NCBI GenBank assembly: GCA_910574455.1
Contig: CAJSYZ010000004.1
Span: 3,287,528 to 3,351,527 of the forward strand
Length of the DNA stretch: 64,000 nucleotides
DNA from: Trichaptum fuscoviolaceum
Lineage: Eukaryota > Basidiomycota > Agaricomycetes > Hymenochaetales > Trichaptaceae
Direction: 5' to 3'
Shown: positions 1 to 11,588 of the stretch, in pieces
How positions within the stretch are numbered: position 1 is the stretch's first letter
Layout: every line of letters begins with the position of its first letter
Notes under the pieces: generated by a model
Told to the model about the DNA's origin: nothing
The model's database searches: none
The model's input: only the letters and a program-made list of their open reading frames with translations
Program-made: the position numbers and the translations under genes

Positions 1-1369
1 TCGCGACGAGCATGTCTTTGTCATCATATATGCCGTAGTCGCCAGCTACTTCGCAGGCGTCATGGTGCGCCTGATGCTCACGCTTACGCCGGTAGTCTGT
101 GTTGCAGCTGCCGTGGCCTTGTCGAACCTACTGGAGACGTACATGGATCCAGTTGAGCCCGACGAAGAAATCGAAATCAAGGATGATGCGAAGAGTGATG
201 CCGGTCTCAGTGACGCAAGCGGCGCTTCTGCGACGGCTCACCAGAGTAAGAGGAGCAAGAAAGTCGCTGCGAATGTATCGGCGAATATTTCCGCTTCCGC
301 ATCCTCGCAAAGCATTGAAAACAAAATCGCGAACTTAGTTTCGCACAAAAGCACCAAACAATTCGGGATCTTCGGACTTGATACGCGACTTGTGGTACTT
401 TTCAACGCATTTATGATGCTTAGCGCATTTGTCATGCACTGTACATGGGTCACCGCCAATGCGTATTCTTCACCATCCGTCGTCCTTTCGTCAAACAATG
501 CCGACGGCTCAAAGCATATCATAGATGATTACCGCGAAGCATACTACTGGCTTCGTCAAAATACCCCTCAAAATGCTGTGATCATGAGCTGGTGGGACTA
601 TGGATACCAAATCGCCGGTTTCGCGGATCGAACTACGCTTGTCGACAACAATACCTGGAACAATACCCACATCGCCACCGTCGGACGTGCTATGGCCAGT
701 CCCGAAGAAAAATCATATCCCATTCTGCGCAAGCATGACGTAGATTACGTTCTGGTTATTTTCGGTGGCCTGCTTGGCTATTCCGGCGACGATATCAACA
801 AGTTCCTTTGGATGGTACGCATCGCGCAAGGCGTTTGGCCAGAGGAAATCCAAGAGCCACAATACTTCACCCCTCGTGGGGAATACAGGGTCGATGCTCA
901 AGCTAGTGACGCTATGAAAAACAGCTTGATGTATAAAATGTCCTACTATAGGTAAGTTTTTTTTAAATATAACTCTTGTTCTTTTTCTTCATTTGACGAC
1001 TGTGTTCGTGTACAGGTATAGCGAGTTGTTCATGGGCAGCCAGCCTGTAGACCGTGTCCGAAATCAGCAGCTCCCTAAAGCTGGCCCGACTCTTGATTAC
1101 CTTGGTTAGTCCTCCCGTGACGTTTTTATATATCAACATCTAACTATTGGACTTTACCAGATGAGGCTTTTACATCAGAAAATTGGATTGTAAGCCCACC
1201 TTAGCTTTGCGAAGATCGTGCGCTAAAGTATCAATCATGACAGGTTCGCATTTACCAAGTAAAAAAGGAAGATCTATTGGGCCGTGATCTCAAAAGCGCG
1301 AATGCCTTCACGGCTGGCAAGAAGCGTAAGCGCGGGCGCCCTCTTTCGCGTCGTAAAGCTATTCTATAG
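1..1369 (+). CDS. STT3: STT3 oligosaccharyltransferase catalytic subunit, 3' part (5' end outside window)
   Basis: Exons <1-951, 1016-1104, 1161-1189 and 1244-1369; the frame is open from base 2 and the start lies upstream. STT3 transfers the lipid-linked glycan to Asn in the ER lumen. The visible part begins at the end of the multispanning membrane region (YFAGVMVRLMLTLTPVVC), continues through a charged Ser/Ala/Lys-rich loop (about bases 150-350) and one more hydrophobic segment, and then the lumenal domain with the catalytic-family motif WWDYG (bases 592-606). It ends with the conserved run QLPKAGPTLDYL and a basic tail KKRKRGRPLSRRKAIL. All three introns are GT-AG and keep the family reading frame. 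The 29-nt exon 1161-1189 encodes only DEAFTSENW-type residues. Identity is very secure; only the N-terminal part is missing. Confidence 0.95.
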
Positions 1370-1926
1370 ACAAGACGTTGATATGGAGGAGGTTGTAATC
1401 AAAATTTATGTATTTATTCGTGCTGGATCGAAGCCAAATAATGATAATGAGCTCATTCGGGCCAAGTTCATTGTGGAACAAGACTTCTGTCGCTTCGAAG
1501 ACATCAAGCGAAGGCGCAGGACAACGGAGATTCTTGGACTCAGTCAAGTACATCATGTCATCGGCTCTCTTTTCCCCCGTTCTTCATGGGAATACACGTA
1601 CTGAAAACATCGTACAGGTGGCTCTATAGGTCAACATGGTGCAACGACTACATACAAGTCATTTTCATACACGTCACGTCGGTCACGAGCAATACACATG
1701 GGTTGCTTCTGAAGTTCTTGATCCTTGTCTGAATGTCAAATGAGGGAAGCGATTCACTGGTAGTGCGAAAGGAGTTCGGCTCCAATTATAATGAATACCC
1801 AAGGTTGCTTCTGTGTTCAGGGACATGAAACTTCGACTATATAGATTGCGGAGCGCCAAACGTATATAAACCAAGAGCAGGCTACACTGGTCGCAGAAGT
1901 CAGACAGCTTGCTCTCTTGTTCAGGC
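1370..1926. other. Intergenic STT3 / P450
   Basis: 557 bases with no supported gene. The last part is the P450 promoter and 5' UTR, including a TATA-like element. Confidence 0.6.
1863..1870 (+). promoter_or_regulatory. TATA-like element of the P450 gene
   Basis: TATATAAA lies 57 bases before the chosen ATG at 1927, in the expected orientation. No other TATA-like string is closer. Function is inferred from position only. Confidence 0.45.
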
Positions 1927-4008
1927 ATGCTTAACGATACTTATCAGTCTCCATCTGTGTCCTGGTCTGATAGTCTGCCAGATCTCTGGCCATCCAACCA
2001 GATTGTCCTGGCTGGTGTGATCGGCGTCTTTGGCTTGGTTATTGCTGCAGCTTGGAACAACAAATCTCTTTCTGGCGACCTTCCTGTCTTGCATGGTGCT
2101 CCTATCATCGGACACTTCCGATTTTTCAGCGAAAGATACACATTCGTGAACGATGGTTTACGCAAGCTCGGGTCCGCTTTCCAGTTCAAGATCCTCAACG
2201 TGAGTTTTCTTACATTAGTGTGCGATGTTCTCATCATCTCATACATATGTTTACTCAGTACAGGGTCATCGCAGTCTCCGGGGAACAGAGTCGGAAGGAC
2301 TTCCTGACCAGTAGCGCCCTCAACTTCAGAGCCGGCTATATCACATTACATGGCTCTGTGAGTAAAGCCTATGAATGCGGCCGTCCATGGTCTGATAACA
2401 GCTCTACCATAGGCTCCAAACGTAGAGGATGTTGGCCTTGATGCCGAACATCACAACGGTGACGATAGTGTCTGGTATGTAAATACTCACTACTCATTCT
2501 TAGTGAGGGCGAATGCTAAATTCGATACTCCAGGTTCTCGAAGCATCTCATAGCTGTTCTCAGGAAGGATCGTCTTGAAAAGCGTATGCATATTCTTTTC
2601 TTTGCTTCCGGTGACATTGTCTAATGGAAAAATCAAGTCCTTCCGAAGCTCTTTGAAGACATTGAGCGAATGATGGAGGGTTGGGGCTCATCTGGCAAGT
2701 TTGATCCTCTTGACGAGATTTATCGGGTTGGTCTTTTTTGCGGTGTTCTCGATAGAATCAAACTTAATTATGGACATTTACATTTCTACAGATTGTCTTC
2801 CAGCTCACGGTCCGAGCAGGAGCGTGCCGCGAAATCGCCGAGAATGAGGCTGAGTTTGACAGGATGCGAAAGCTTTTCATGCTATGCGAAAGGACGACGA
2901 GTGCGAAGACTGTGCTCATGAAGTGGTGGCCTAGCGAGTCTCGCAAAGCAAAGTTGAACGCAACGAAAGACCTAGCGAATATGTTCCAGACGGTCATCAC
3001 CAGTCGGAGGAAGAGTGGCAGGAAAGAAGAAGATGCTTTGCAAGTACTACTGGATGAAGGCTGCACAGACAATGATATCTTGCAGTTCATTCTAACGACC
3101 TTATTCGCTGGCCAGAGTTTGTTCCCTTTCGCGTTTTCAGTCATACCCATTTTGACGTTTGTTCCTAGCAAACTCCGGTATCATGTCCGGCTGGATGCTC
3201 ATGTTCCTGCATACCAACCCAGAATGGAAGGCTAAAGTCGTGCAGGAAATACAGACCTTTATCACCAAGTACGCTCCAGACACCTCAGACAGTGACCGAC
3301 CTGAAAGCCTCGGCACTCGCCTCTCACATATTCCGCCAAATGTATGGGAAAATGAAATGCCCGCTATCGACCTCTGCCTGAGAGAGACGATTCGTATTGT
3401 CCAGACTTCTGTCCTGATAAGGCGTAACACCGGTGACGACCTTCTAATTGGAGGTCATAAAGTTAAGCACGGGGACTTCATCATCTACCCGACCTCTGAT
3501 GCTCATCACAACCCGGAAATTTATCCTGAACCTCTCAAGTAAGCGACATCTTTTTTTAAACTTGTATTCTTAATTCACGCACTTTCTACAATCTAGATTT
3601 GACCCTTCTCGCTACGAACGTCTCGAGGACAAGAAACAAAACATTGCTTTCGTCGGATGGGGCGCTGGGCGTCATCCGTGCATTGGAATGCGCTTTGCTA
3701 AACTTGAGATCAAATGCATCACGGCCATGTTCCTCTCTGGCTTCGACTACGACGTCGTCGATGATAAAGATCAAGTCCTTTACAAGTTGCCTGAGCCATC
3801 CAGGAATAATACGTGAGTCATACCACCTTTGAGCTGTCTTTTTACTACTTGATTCGCTCCATACTGAGAAAATGGGCTTTAGATTCATCCGCACGAAAAG
3901 GCCCGACGACAAGCCTTTATGTGAGACTTTGACTCTTCTCAACAAATGCATACCCTCCGTTACTGACAGATATAATTAGACATTCGCTACCGACGCAATG
4001 CGATATAG
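1927..4008 (+). CDS. Cytochrome P450 monooxygenase (516 aa)
   Basis: Exons 1927-2199, 2259-2357, 2413-2474, 2534-2583, 2638-2726, 2792-3116, 3169-3538, 3597-3812, 3883-3920 and 3980-4008; the total is exactly 517 codons. An N-terminal membrane anchor (about residues 20-40, IVLAGVIGVFGLVIAAA) is followed by a proline-containing hinge. The I-helix region reads FAGQTNSGIM, the K-helix ExxR motif is LRETIR, and the haem loop is WGAGRHPCIGM with the cysteine ligand. The protein is an ER-anchored haem-thiolate enzyme needing a reductase partner; substrate is unknown. The CYP51/CYP7-like architecture is similar to basidiomycete P450s with an AGQ-type I-helix, but I cannot assign the family. The usual acid-Thr pair of the I-helix is missing, and Trp replaces the usual Phe seven residues before the Cys. 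The single-gene context gives no pathway. Confidence 0.9.
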
Positions 4009-4753
4009 AACGTGTTCTCGAATTAACGACCGGGTAACAGTACCGCATCCCTATCACGTCCCTTCTTCGAGACAGAAATACGCATCACCCCTTTCAGGGA
4101 ACGATATGGGTGTGTCCTTGGTCAATAGTCTTGTTGTTTTGGCCATGGCTGTACGTATCGTAATTTTTTCATATTATAAGCTTCGACAAACTCTCGTCTA
4201 TCTGAGCTCAGCGGCTTCAGCCTATGCACATTGTCTTGCTTTTTGTTGCCCTTATATTAATCTGATTGAGCTTGAATAACCTTCCCTTAGTGTGCCTCAA
4301 ACAACTAGCAACCGAATCAGAATCAAACTGAATTATAGGATGTAGGTACCTCTCAGACGAACGAAAGGAGTATCTTTTCATCTCATCTTTGTTCGCAACT
4401 TGACTCGCAAGCCCTGAGTGTGTTTGCAATTGTCGGACCATGGAGGTGTCGGTTACGAAATAAATAGCGATAGGCACAGACTTACTCAGGTAAACTTATG
4501 GCCTGCTTTTCCGGAAGCTGGCTACGACGATTTGTAGGTTAGTATTCCGTTGAAGAGTAGATCTAGGTATGCGGGATTTGTCCTTTGTCAAGGCTATGAA
4601 GAATACTCATGGGATTTCAAGTTTCCCGCGATGATGTGAATGGGCGCCTACTACTAGTAGTAGTATAGTAAATAAACGCTAAACTCCCAGCCGTGCGCGC
4701 TTGTCACTTGCTTCACGCCAACACAACGTCGCACACACATTCGGCTTCACGCT
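4009..4753. other. Intergenic P450 / F-box gene
   Basis: 745 bases without a supported gene. It contains a 16-bp perfect palindrome at 4648-4663 in what should be the promoter of the next gene. Confidence 0.6.
4648..4663. repeat. 16-bp perfect palindrome
   Basis: CTACTACTAGTAGTAG is its own reverse complement. It lies about 90 bases before the F-box start codon. It could be a site for a dimeric regulator or simply an expanded trinucleotide pair; no function is shown. Confidence 0.5.
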
Positions 4754-6542
4754 ATGCACCGCGCTCTACAGTTCCCAGACATCTTGACTATAATATTGGA
4801 GAACTGCACGACGGAAAGCATAGCAAGAGCAGCTTGCGTATGTCGGTCATGGGAGAAGGTAGCAAACGACAAGTTATGGAGGAACGTATCGAATGTCTGG
4901 ACTCTACTGCAATTGCTAGGGCCTCTGGAGGACGGAGAAAGGGGCACAGTGCGTTCTCGTATCACCTCAATTTATGTTCTATGTGAACTGACCGTTTGGT
5001 CTTTAGACTTTCTCTCATCCGTTTGCTGAGAAGAATTGGGATCGATTCTTCCATCAGGCAGAAAGGGTTAAAGAGCTTGACTATGACTATGCAAACAAGG
5101 GCCAGAAGATCATATCTCAAGACTCGTTGATTCTTCTCTCGGCAATGCGTCCTCGACTCACACTGCTTCCGAACCTCGATCGTCTTGTTTGGGTTGTGGT
5201 TGATGATGTGCATTTCGCCTTTGCAAGGCTGTTCATGCATAGCCAGCTCAGGAAGCTACAGCTCATCGTCCTTCCAGATGTGACGACCAGCGGATTGCGC
5301 GACTTCATAGAAGGGCTACCCAAGCTGTGTCCCGAGCTCACCGATTTCGACCTCAGCGCGAATGTCGGCATCACCGTCCTCGAGCCTGTGCTCAGCACCG
5401 CGCTCTCGTCCCTTCCACGGCTTGAAGAAATCAACTTCCCTGCCTTCGGGATCACCTCTTCAGTCATTCGCGCACTTTCGCGGCTTCGGCATCTGAAGAA
5501 GGTGTACGCTCGTCCATTCTGGGGAATGGGCTTCTCGGGTTCCCCAGAAGACGTAAAGACAATCGATGTGTCTGATCTCCCCCACGATTGCTTTCCCAAC
5601 CTACAAGAGCTCGATCTGGATGGTGGATTTGGGGTTCTGCGCTCCGTACTCTCTGCACAATGCATCCCACGCACGCTCACGCGCTTGTTCTTTTCGGCGT
5701 TTGAGGGCGAGCCTCTATACTCCTTAAAGTCCTTGCTCGATTTCATCGCGAATGAATTTACGGAACTCACATTTCTCGGTGTTGTGTACTTGATCAAGCC
5801 GCCTGAGCCACATGGTCTGCATGACGCAGGGAACGATGGGCAAGCTCTCGCAGAGACCATCCCCCGCATCACCTTTGACATCTTACGACCTGCTCTTCGC
5901 TTACGCAAACTGCGTAGCTTCCATGTCATGCATAACCGTCCACTAGTGCTCACGGAATCCGATATCGAGGAAATGGGATACGCATGGAGAGATACCGCTC
6001 TACGTTCTCTTCGACTTGTGCCAGATCCGGTGTTCTCACCAGGGGTCGTCCTCGACTCAGAGCTGACCCTCGGGTCCCTCCAGACTTTTGCACGTTTCCT
6101 GCCCAAGCTAGAGAGGCTGGAGCTCTACATCGACGCAACGCGAGACATACCCAGCGAGCCACCCGAGTACATTTTCCATAATCTGACAACGCTTGACGTT
6201 GGAATCTCTCCAGTTGCACAGAACGAGCATGGGGCAATCGCTCGTTGGCTTGCGAGGATAATTCCGAAGAAATCTATGGAGCTCCTTTATGGTGCAGACT
6301 GGAGTCTAAATTGGGCCGAAATAAACTTTTCCTTAGATCTAGAGTATCTGCTGCCGCGTCGGAACTACTGGCAGCGGATCGGAGAGATACATAACCAGCT
6401 GTGCATCGCTGCAGAGGAGATGCAGAAGTCAGCGCAATCGAAGGCAGATGCCCATGAAGCCAAAATCAAGGCACTTGAAGCTGAATTGCAGGCACTCAAA
6501 TTAGCATATCGTCCAGGTAAATCATCTATGACACTTGTTTAA
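4754..6542 (+). CDS. F-box / leucine-rich-repeat type protein (576 aa)
   Basis: Exons 4754-4948 and 5007-6542 (65 + 512 codons). The N-terminus is a clear F-box (about residues 5-45: LQFPDILTIILENC, then CVCRSWEKVANDKLWRNV), the part that binds Skp1 in SCF ubiquitin ligases. The following ~400 residues have irregular LRR-like strands (LRKLQLIVLPDV, LEEINFPAFGI, LQELDLDGGF) that would recognise a substrate. The C-terminus is a predicted coiled coil (about residues 535-570, KIKALEAELQALKLAY). A possible last intron 6517-6561 would replace the final residues with DIAVS and end at 6578; its branch site looks poor, so I keep the unspliced end. The target protein cannot be predicted. Such genes are strongly expanded in Agaricomycetes. 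Confidence 0.85.
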
Positions 6543-6779
6543 TCATGCAAAATTCTGACAGACATCGCAGTTTCTTAGCAGCAGCCTGAGCTGGGCAAAT
6601 AAGTGGACATATTCACGCGAAATCTATGGCTATCTATTCTGGCTGCTCATCAGACATGGACTGGATTATTTCTTGTTATTTCCGGTGGAATGCAAATATG
6701 CACACGAATACGAAAACGTGGATACAATTGCGCCCAGCTATGCGATCAGGGACTGTTTTACATCTGAATAAACGAGCTC

Positions 6780-9007
6780 TCAAGAGCTTGATGTCGAGTT
6801 ACCAACGAAGGAGGCGCAAACATTTGGGTTATGGACCTTGGACGGATCTTTGGTGAGATAACCTCTCTTTACTCCCTCGAAGTACGACCTATGCGAAGGT
6901 TGTTAGTTAAACTCTTGCTGCGAAGAATTCGGATTTGCTCACCACTGCCGTGCCAAATCACCTGCCGTTTCCGAAATTTCTACTTTAAAGTTCCAGAACT
7001 AATTCCCCTTGGTTAGCTTGCTTTTACTACACATATACCCGGTCAACCTACGATCCATCCTGCGCCTTGACTATACGCCAGTTTCTGTGCGTCGGCCCAG
7101 TTGACAAGGAAATCGTCCGTTGCGTCGAACTGCGTCGGCAGTCCCCACTCACCGAACCACAGCGGACTATCACCCACTGTAGCATCTGCCTGTACGCGGT
7201 TGAGGTCTGATACACGGGCCTCGTCAGCATCATTCTACTTGTGTGGACAAGTGCTAGACATACTGCAGATACTCGACATGTATGCATCGGGGTTGGCATC
7301 TGCGACACCGCCGAATCTACGATACGAGGAGATTTAATGCAATGATATTTATATAGACATATTGTATAGAGATTTTGGATCACTCACGAGTAATAGAGAT
7401 GGTTATCATATCCTTGGGGCCCGATCGCTGCGTCGGCAGGGTTGGACGGATTGTCATTTTGCCAGTGAACATCCATAAAGCTGTAGATCTCTCAGCTTCG
7501 TATAGCATATAAGTAAGGACAGCTATACTTCGTGACCAAAGGCGTTCGAAGGGGGTGTCCGCCCACGAGGATGGAGCCTTCACCTAGCTGAGCAACGACA
7601 TTTACGAGAATCGGCGCCGCATCGGCGAGCGCCTGGGCCACTTCCGTCTCGCCCATCGAGCTCGCGCTTTGGGAGAGCTGAAGGAGCGAGGCGGTGGCAT
7701 TCTGGTTGTGAGAGACCGGGAAAGGCGACCCGGAGATTCCGATCCCAAGAGCCGCTTCGACCGCACGCACAACGAGGACGAAGTTTTTTTGGACTGAGCC
7801 GCATAGTAATTAGACATTGTACTTGGATGAAAGGAAGTTGATAGGATCTTACAATCTCCGTATCCGGGCGTCTGAGCGGCATCCATTATTGGTTCGTTGA
7901 CAGCCTCGATGGCGAACACGCTCCCGAAGTCTGGGTCGAGGTGGCTTAGCGCCGTCATCACGGTCGTCCACACGAGTGCGCGGTGGTAATTGTCAGAAGT
8001 CTTTGAAAGTAGGTCAGATTGACTTCATTGATCGGCCTTACCGTTTAGAAACGATAAGGGCGATTTTGAACATACATAGAATTCGACATCACTTGTGCAC
8101 CTAAAAGGAATGCGCCGCGATGAGATTAGTTCATTGTTACACGTGCAAAAAGAGTGGATCAGAAACATGCCTTCCGGTGAACATCTGTCCGGGTGTTTGT
8201 ACGCCTGGAAGTGCATGGTGGTCCAAGATCGCAGAGATGCCTGCGGCCTTAAGTTGACCTAAACCTCGTTTCTACCATTGCAGAATCCGTTATGTCAGAA
8301 CTTTCGAGTGAAGGAACTAATTGTAAGGCGCACAAGCTGCTTTATACCTCCGCGAGGAAAGAATTCGGTTGATCGGTCAACTAGAGGCTCAACAATCCAG
8401 TATCCAAGCTACCATTCTAAAATATGAGTAATCTCTCTTCCTTTCATATCAAGGTTGCACGCACAGGAACGCGGACGGTGTTGATTCCAAGCGAAGACAT
8501 CTGGTTGACGTCGTCTTGTGAAAACCAAGTTGTCCTAAGGAAGCGGTCGGTTATGGTATCTCCGATGCCCATGGAAAAAGTCAGCCTACGAACCAGTGTT
8601 TGTTGAAAATCTGGTCGACGGTTTTGGGATAAGCTTGCGCGAAAGCGCTGTTTAAAATTCGGTGTGAGCAATATTGTATGCAGTGATGTTTTGATGGAAT
8701 TTCTTACAACTCCGTTGCAATGCAGGTAGAGCAGTCGTCACATTGCTGACCGCCCATAGCTAGCCACTCAGCGGGCAGCATCCATGACTGAGTTCTTGTA
8801 AGCCTGATGAAGTACCTGGATAGGTTCGACAATATACCTCAAGAACAAGCCAAGATCCTGCGAGAATCGTTAATCGACCCGTCCTTAAATAATCGAGATG
8901 TAAAGCATACCAAGGTTGACACCGTAGATTTTACCCTTCGGGAATCCAGGTGAGGCAGCAGACACTAGCGTAGAAAGGAGAGGTAGTAAAGAAAGTAAGA
9001 GAAGCAT
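6780..9007 (-). CDS. Secreted glycoside hydrolase family 5 protein (466 aa, 15 exons)
   Basis: Exons from 5' to 3' on the minus strand: 8911-9007, 8838-8857, 8708-8787, 8594-8647, 8465-8534, 8334-8408, 8171-8271, 8076-8100, 7853-8000, 7529-7793, 7388-7480, 7264-7316, 7052-7206, 6943-6998, 6780-6888; 1401 nt in frame. A signal peptide (MLLLLSLLPLLSTLVSA) leads into a GH5 TIM barrel: IYGVNLGSWLVLE, a Cys cluster CDDCSTC, GINTVRVPLGYW, the acid/base Glu in EAVNEP (E210) and the nucleophile Glu in WFGEWG (E380), then GWIFWNFKVE. This matches fungal GH5 proteins annotated as exo-beta-glucanases acting on cell-wall beta-glucan; the exact linkage is not visible. Exons of 20 and 25 nt are present. 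Intron 8101-8170 has GC-AG ends. The start is the first ATG that gives a signal peptide; a TATA-like element lies 66 bp upstream. Confidence 0.93.
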
Positions 9008-10481
9008 TTTGAGGGATGGGGACGGGACCAAAACCAGGCTGAAGCATGCTGGCATACAAGAACCAGTGTTGTTTTTATACTTCAAGGTGGCTGGGCGTCA
9101 ACTTTAATCAGCAGACTCAAGAAAAGCTGGCTCATGACAACTAATCTGTCAGACAGACGACCTTCGCGGGGTCGGAGCGTAGATTAGAAGGTGAGTAGTG
9201 CAAGAAAAGCATCTCCCGGACAGAGATCCCCGAAAATCCTGCTGATCTTCGTCTTCCGCTGGAACAAAAGAGTATTAATAAAATTACCGGGATGCTCGGC
9301 ACGCTCGTTCTGCACTCTATATTTCCATAGTTCTGAGCGTAGAAAACCAATTCGACTCTCGACCCGAGCAGAAGAACACAGCGATATCAGCAGTGATGCC
9401 TGTTGTGTAGTGCCAGAATTTCGTTCCCTACCGGGGTACAAGAATAACCGGGTCCGTCTTTACGGAGCCGATTACTTACAACCGCAGAGAGTCGTCCATG
9501 ATGCACGGAGAAACGAAGCAGCCCAAGTCACCAGCGCGCACATGAGAGGACTGAAGCGCAAACCTAGGTCATGAGTCTGATTTCGCATGTGGCTTAGGAA
9601 TAAACAGTCCGAGAGAAAGCAGAAATCCAGGAGGATGACCAGCTTGAGTAAAAAAGTGAATTGGATCGACATGCACGAGGTATGAAGATTGCTGGCGCTC
9701 TTCTGCTTCGCGTAGTTTGAGCATATGCTGCGTATTCCTTGTGCCAGTGTCTATGCCTCAATTTCTGACGAAATTGTCCAGAAGACTATCAGCTGACGAT
9801 CTGCGAGGGGAACTACTACGGCGCGTACGATACGTACACAGCTTCACAACCGTCCGAGCTTATTTTAACACTTGGACGCATTCGTATCGGAAGACCTGAA
9901 ACCTGTACTGATAAATTGCACGTGTGGCTTTCAACTTGAAGGTGACTGAAGAAAAGATGGAGGACGGAGATTTAGTGAAGAGTATCGGATGGAAGCTGCC
10001 GTTCGTTGTCTTAAAGGTCATTCTTTCTCCATCTGCGATTAAATATCACTTGCAGCATACGAGATACTAGTGTTGTTGAAGATGTGTTCTGTGGATGCTT
10101 GGTGTTGAGATAGATGGTGGTAACATGCCAAGTGATAATGTCTCCCAGGGCGTCGCGTCTACGCACGCGTCAACATAAGACAACAACTTGAAACACGAGC
10201 AGACCGTCGAAACAACTTTTGTGTCTATCCTTGTCCTTCACACACTACCTTTATCGAAAATAGACAAAGACAGTTGCAACAGCACTTCAAAGAGTCCAAC
10301 GCAACCACAGAAGGTGAAGAAAGTACCGTTGGGCGTCAAGTGCGTAGTTTGCTTTCCCTTGTGAATAACCATCAAATATTAAATCATTATATTATAGTGC
10401 ACACTATCCTTCCCTAAATGTGGGCCATACATAACGCTGATACTTTATGCACGTATTCAAAACAAAAAAATGACAACAGTC
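9008..10481. other. Intergenic GH5 / UBL-WLM gene
   Basis: 1.47 kb. All open frames are short and look random (for example the 127-codon frame at 9191-9574 begins with no family-like motif). The left end carries the GH5 promoter; the right end is the 3' flank of the UBL-WLM gene. Nothing else is recognised. Confidence 0.5.
9073..9079 (-). promoter_or_regulatory. TATA-like element of the GH5 gene
   Basis: On the minus strand TATAAAA lies 66 bases before the GH5 ATG. The assignment rests on position and orientation only. Confidence 0.45.
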
Positions 10482-11588
10482 TCAGACAACATGACCGTCT
10501 GTTGGCGCTGAACCCGAATTCTGACCAGGGCCAGCAGCCGTTCCGCAACTCTCTTCGAGCTCCTCCTCCTCCTGTCGCAATCGAGTCACGGCAGCCTCTA
10601 GCGCACGTCTCCGTCTCTCTTCCCTTGTGTCGAAACTTGTGACAGCGGTAGGGCCACCAAGGATATACGAATGTGCCTCTGACTCGAGTTGCGAAGTCGG
10701 TTCATATACCGGTCCTCCAGATCCAGCGAGAGTATGTGCACCCACACGTTGCGCATTCTCGAAATCAACGACCTCCTTGTTAAGTTGGGAGTTCAATGCT
10801 TTGAACTATAGGAATGAAGGGGTAAATCATACGCTCTTTTCCCCGCTTAAAGCGATGCTCACATTATTATCATGTTCTCCCCAGACATTATGCGCCAGCT
10901 CGTGGCACAGAACCTTCCGGATGTCCCCATACAGTCGGAAACCGTCATACACGTCTGTCCGTATACGCAGTTTGATCGCTTGGCCGGCATTCACATTCAA
11001 GCCCAAAAGATGCGGCTGCTCATGCGGGGCAAGTTCGGTCAGTACGCCAACAGCGAACTGGTGCTTCTGCATGATGTGCAGAATAGCCGGATCTGCAGCA
11101 AGTTTGGAAAGCATTGAATGTGCGGTGTGAGGTTCTGGGAGGTGCGCGAGGGGTACGATGTTATGAAACTTATATTGACTTGCAGCTGAGTTCGGTGATG
11201 ATGTTGAACGGGGCTATGGAGCGACATCGGCTTCTGAGTAGGAGCCATTATACTAATCACAACGTGTGCTTACCTTCGGCAGCTTCTGTCTAGCTCTTTG
11301 GCTCAAAATCTCTTCTCGTCTGCGCTTTTCGTCCTCCGCCTTCTTCATCTCGCCCAGCTCCGATTCCGTCGACCCGAGAAGCTGAACCTTCATCCCATCC
11401 TTCAGACCCGCCTCATTCAGCGTTGCATCTGGAGGCAAGCGAGGTTTTTTGCCCTTGTAAAGCAGTTTCTGGAGTGAGGGGGGTATCGATGTGAGTTCTT
11501 CAAGTTGTAGTTGCAATGCTTCGAGTGTGGTATCCGGAAGAACCAATAGTGGGTGCGATGTGCCGCGGAACGTCACGGTGATGTTCAT
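10482..11588 (-). CDS. Ubiquitin-like / WLM-domain metalloprotease (314 aa)
   Basis: Exons 11274-11588, 10863-11168 and 10482-10805 (105 + 102 + 108 codons including stop). Residues 1-80 are a ubiquitin-like fold (MNITVTFRGTSHPLLVLPD, then LQKLLYKGKKPRL), followed by a charged helix. Residues about 106-260 are a WLM (Wss1-like) domain with the zinc motif HELAH and a third His (H194, H198, H204; catalytic E195). WLM proteases such as Wss1 act on DNA-protein crosslinks and SUMO/ubiquitin conjugates. The UBL-WLM order is the same as in the fission-yeast ubiquitin/WLM fusion. The C-terminus is a Glu-rich helix (about 280-300) and a short tail. The exon 2 start at 11168 was chosen because it alone keeps the reading frame. 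Confidence 0.9.

Noticed and set aside
5117..6106. Minus-strand open frame of 329 codons
   Set aside because: It lies wholly opposite the F-box exon, is Arg/Ser-rich with no domain pattern, and follows the codon bias of the plus-strand gene. It is a shadow.
9191..9574. 127-codon plus frame in the GH5 upstream region
   Set aside because: No family pattern, no splice signals and no conservation clue. Probably random.
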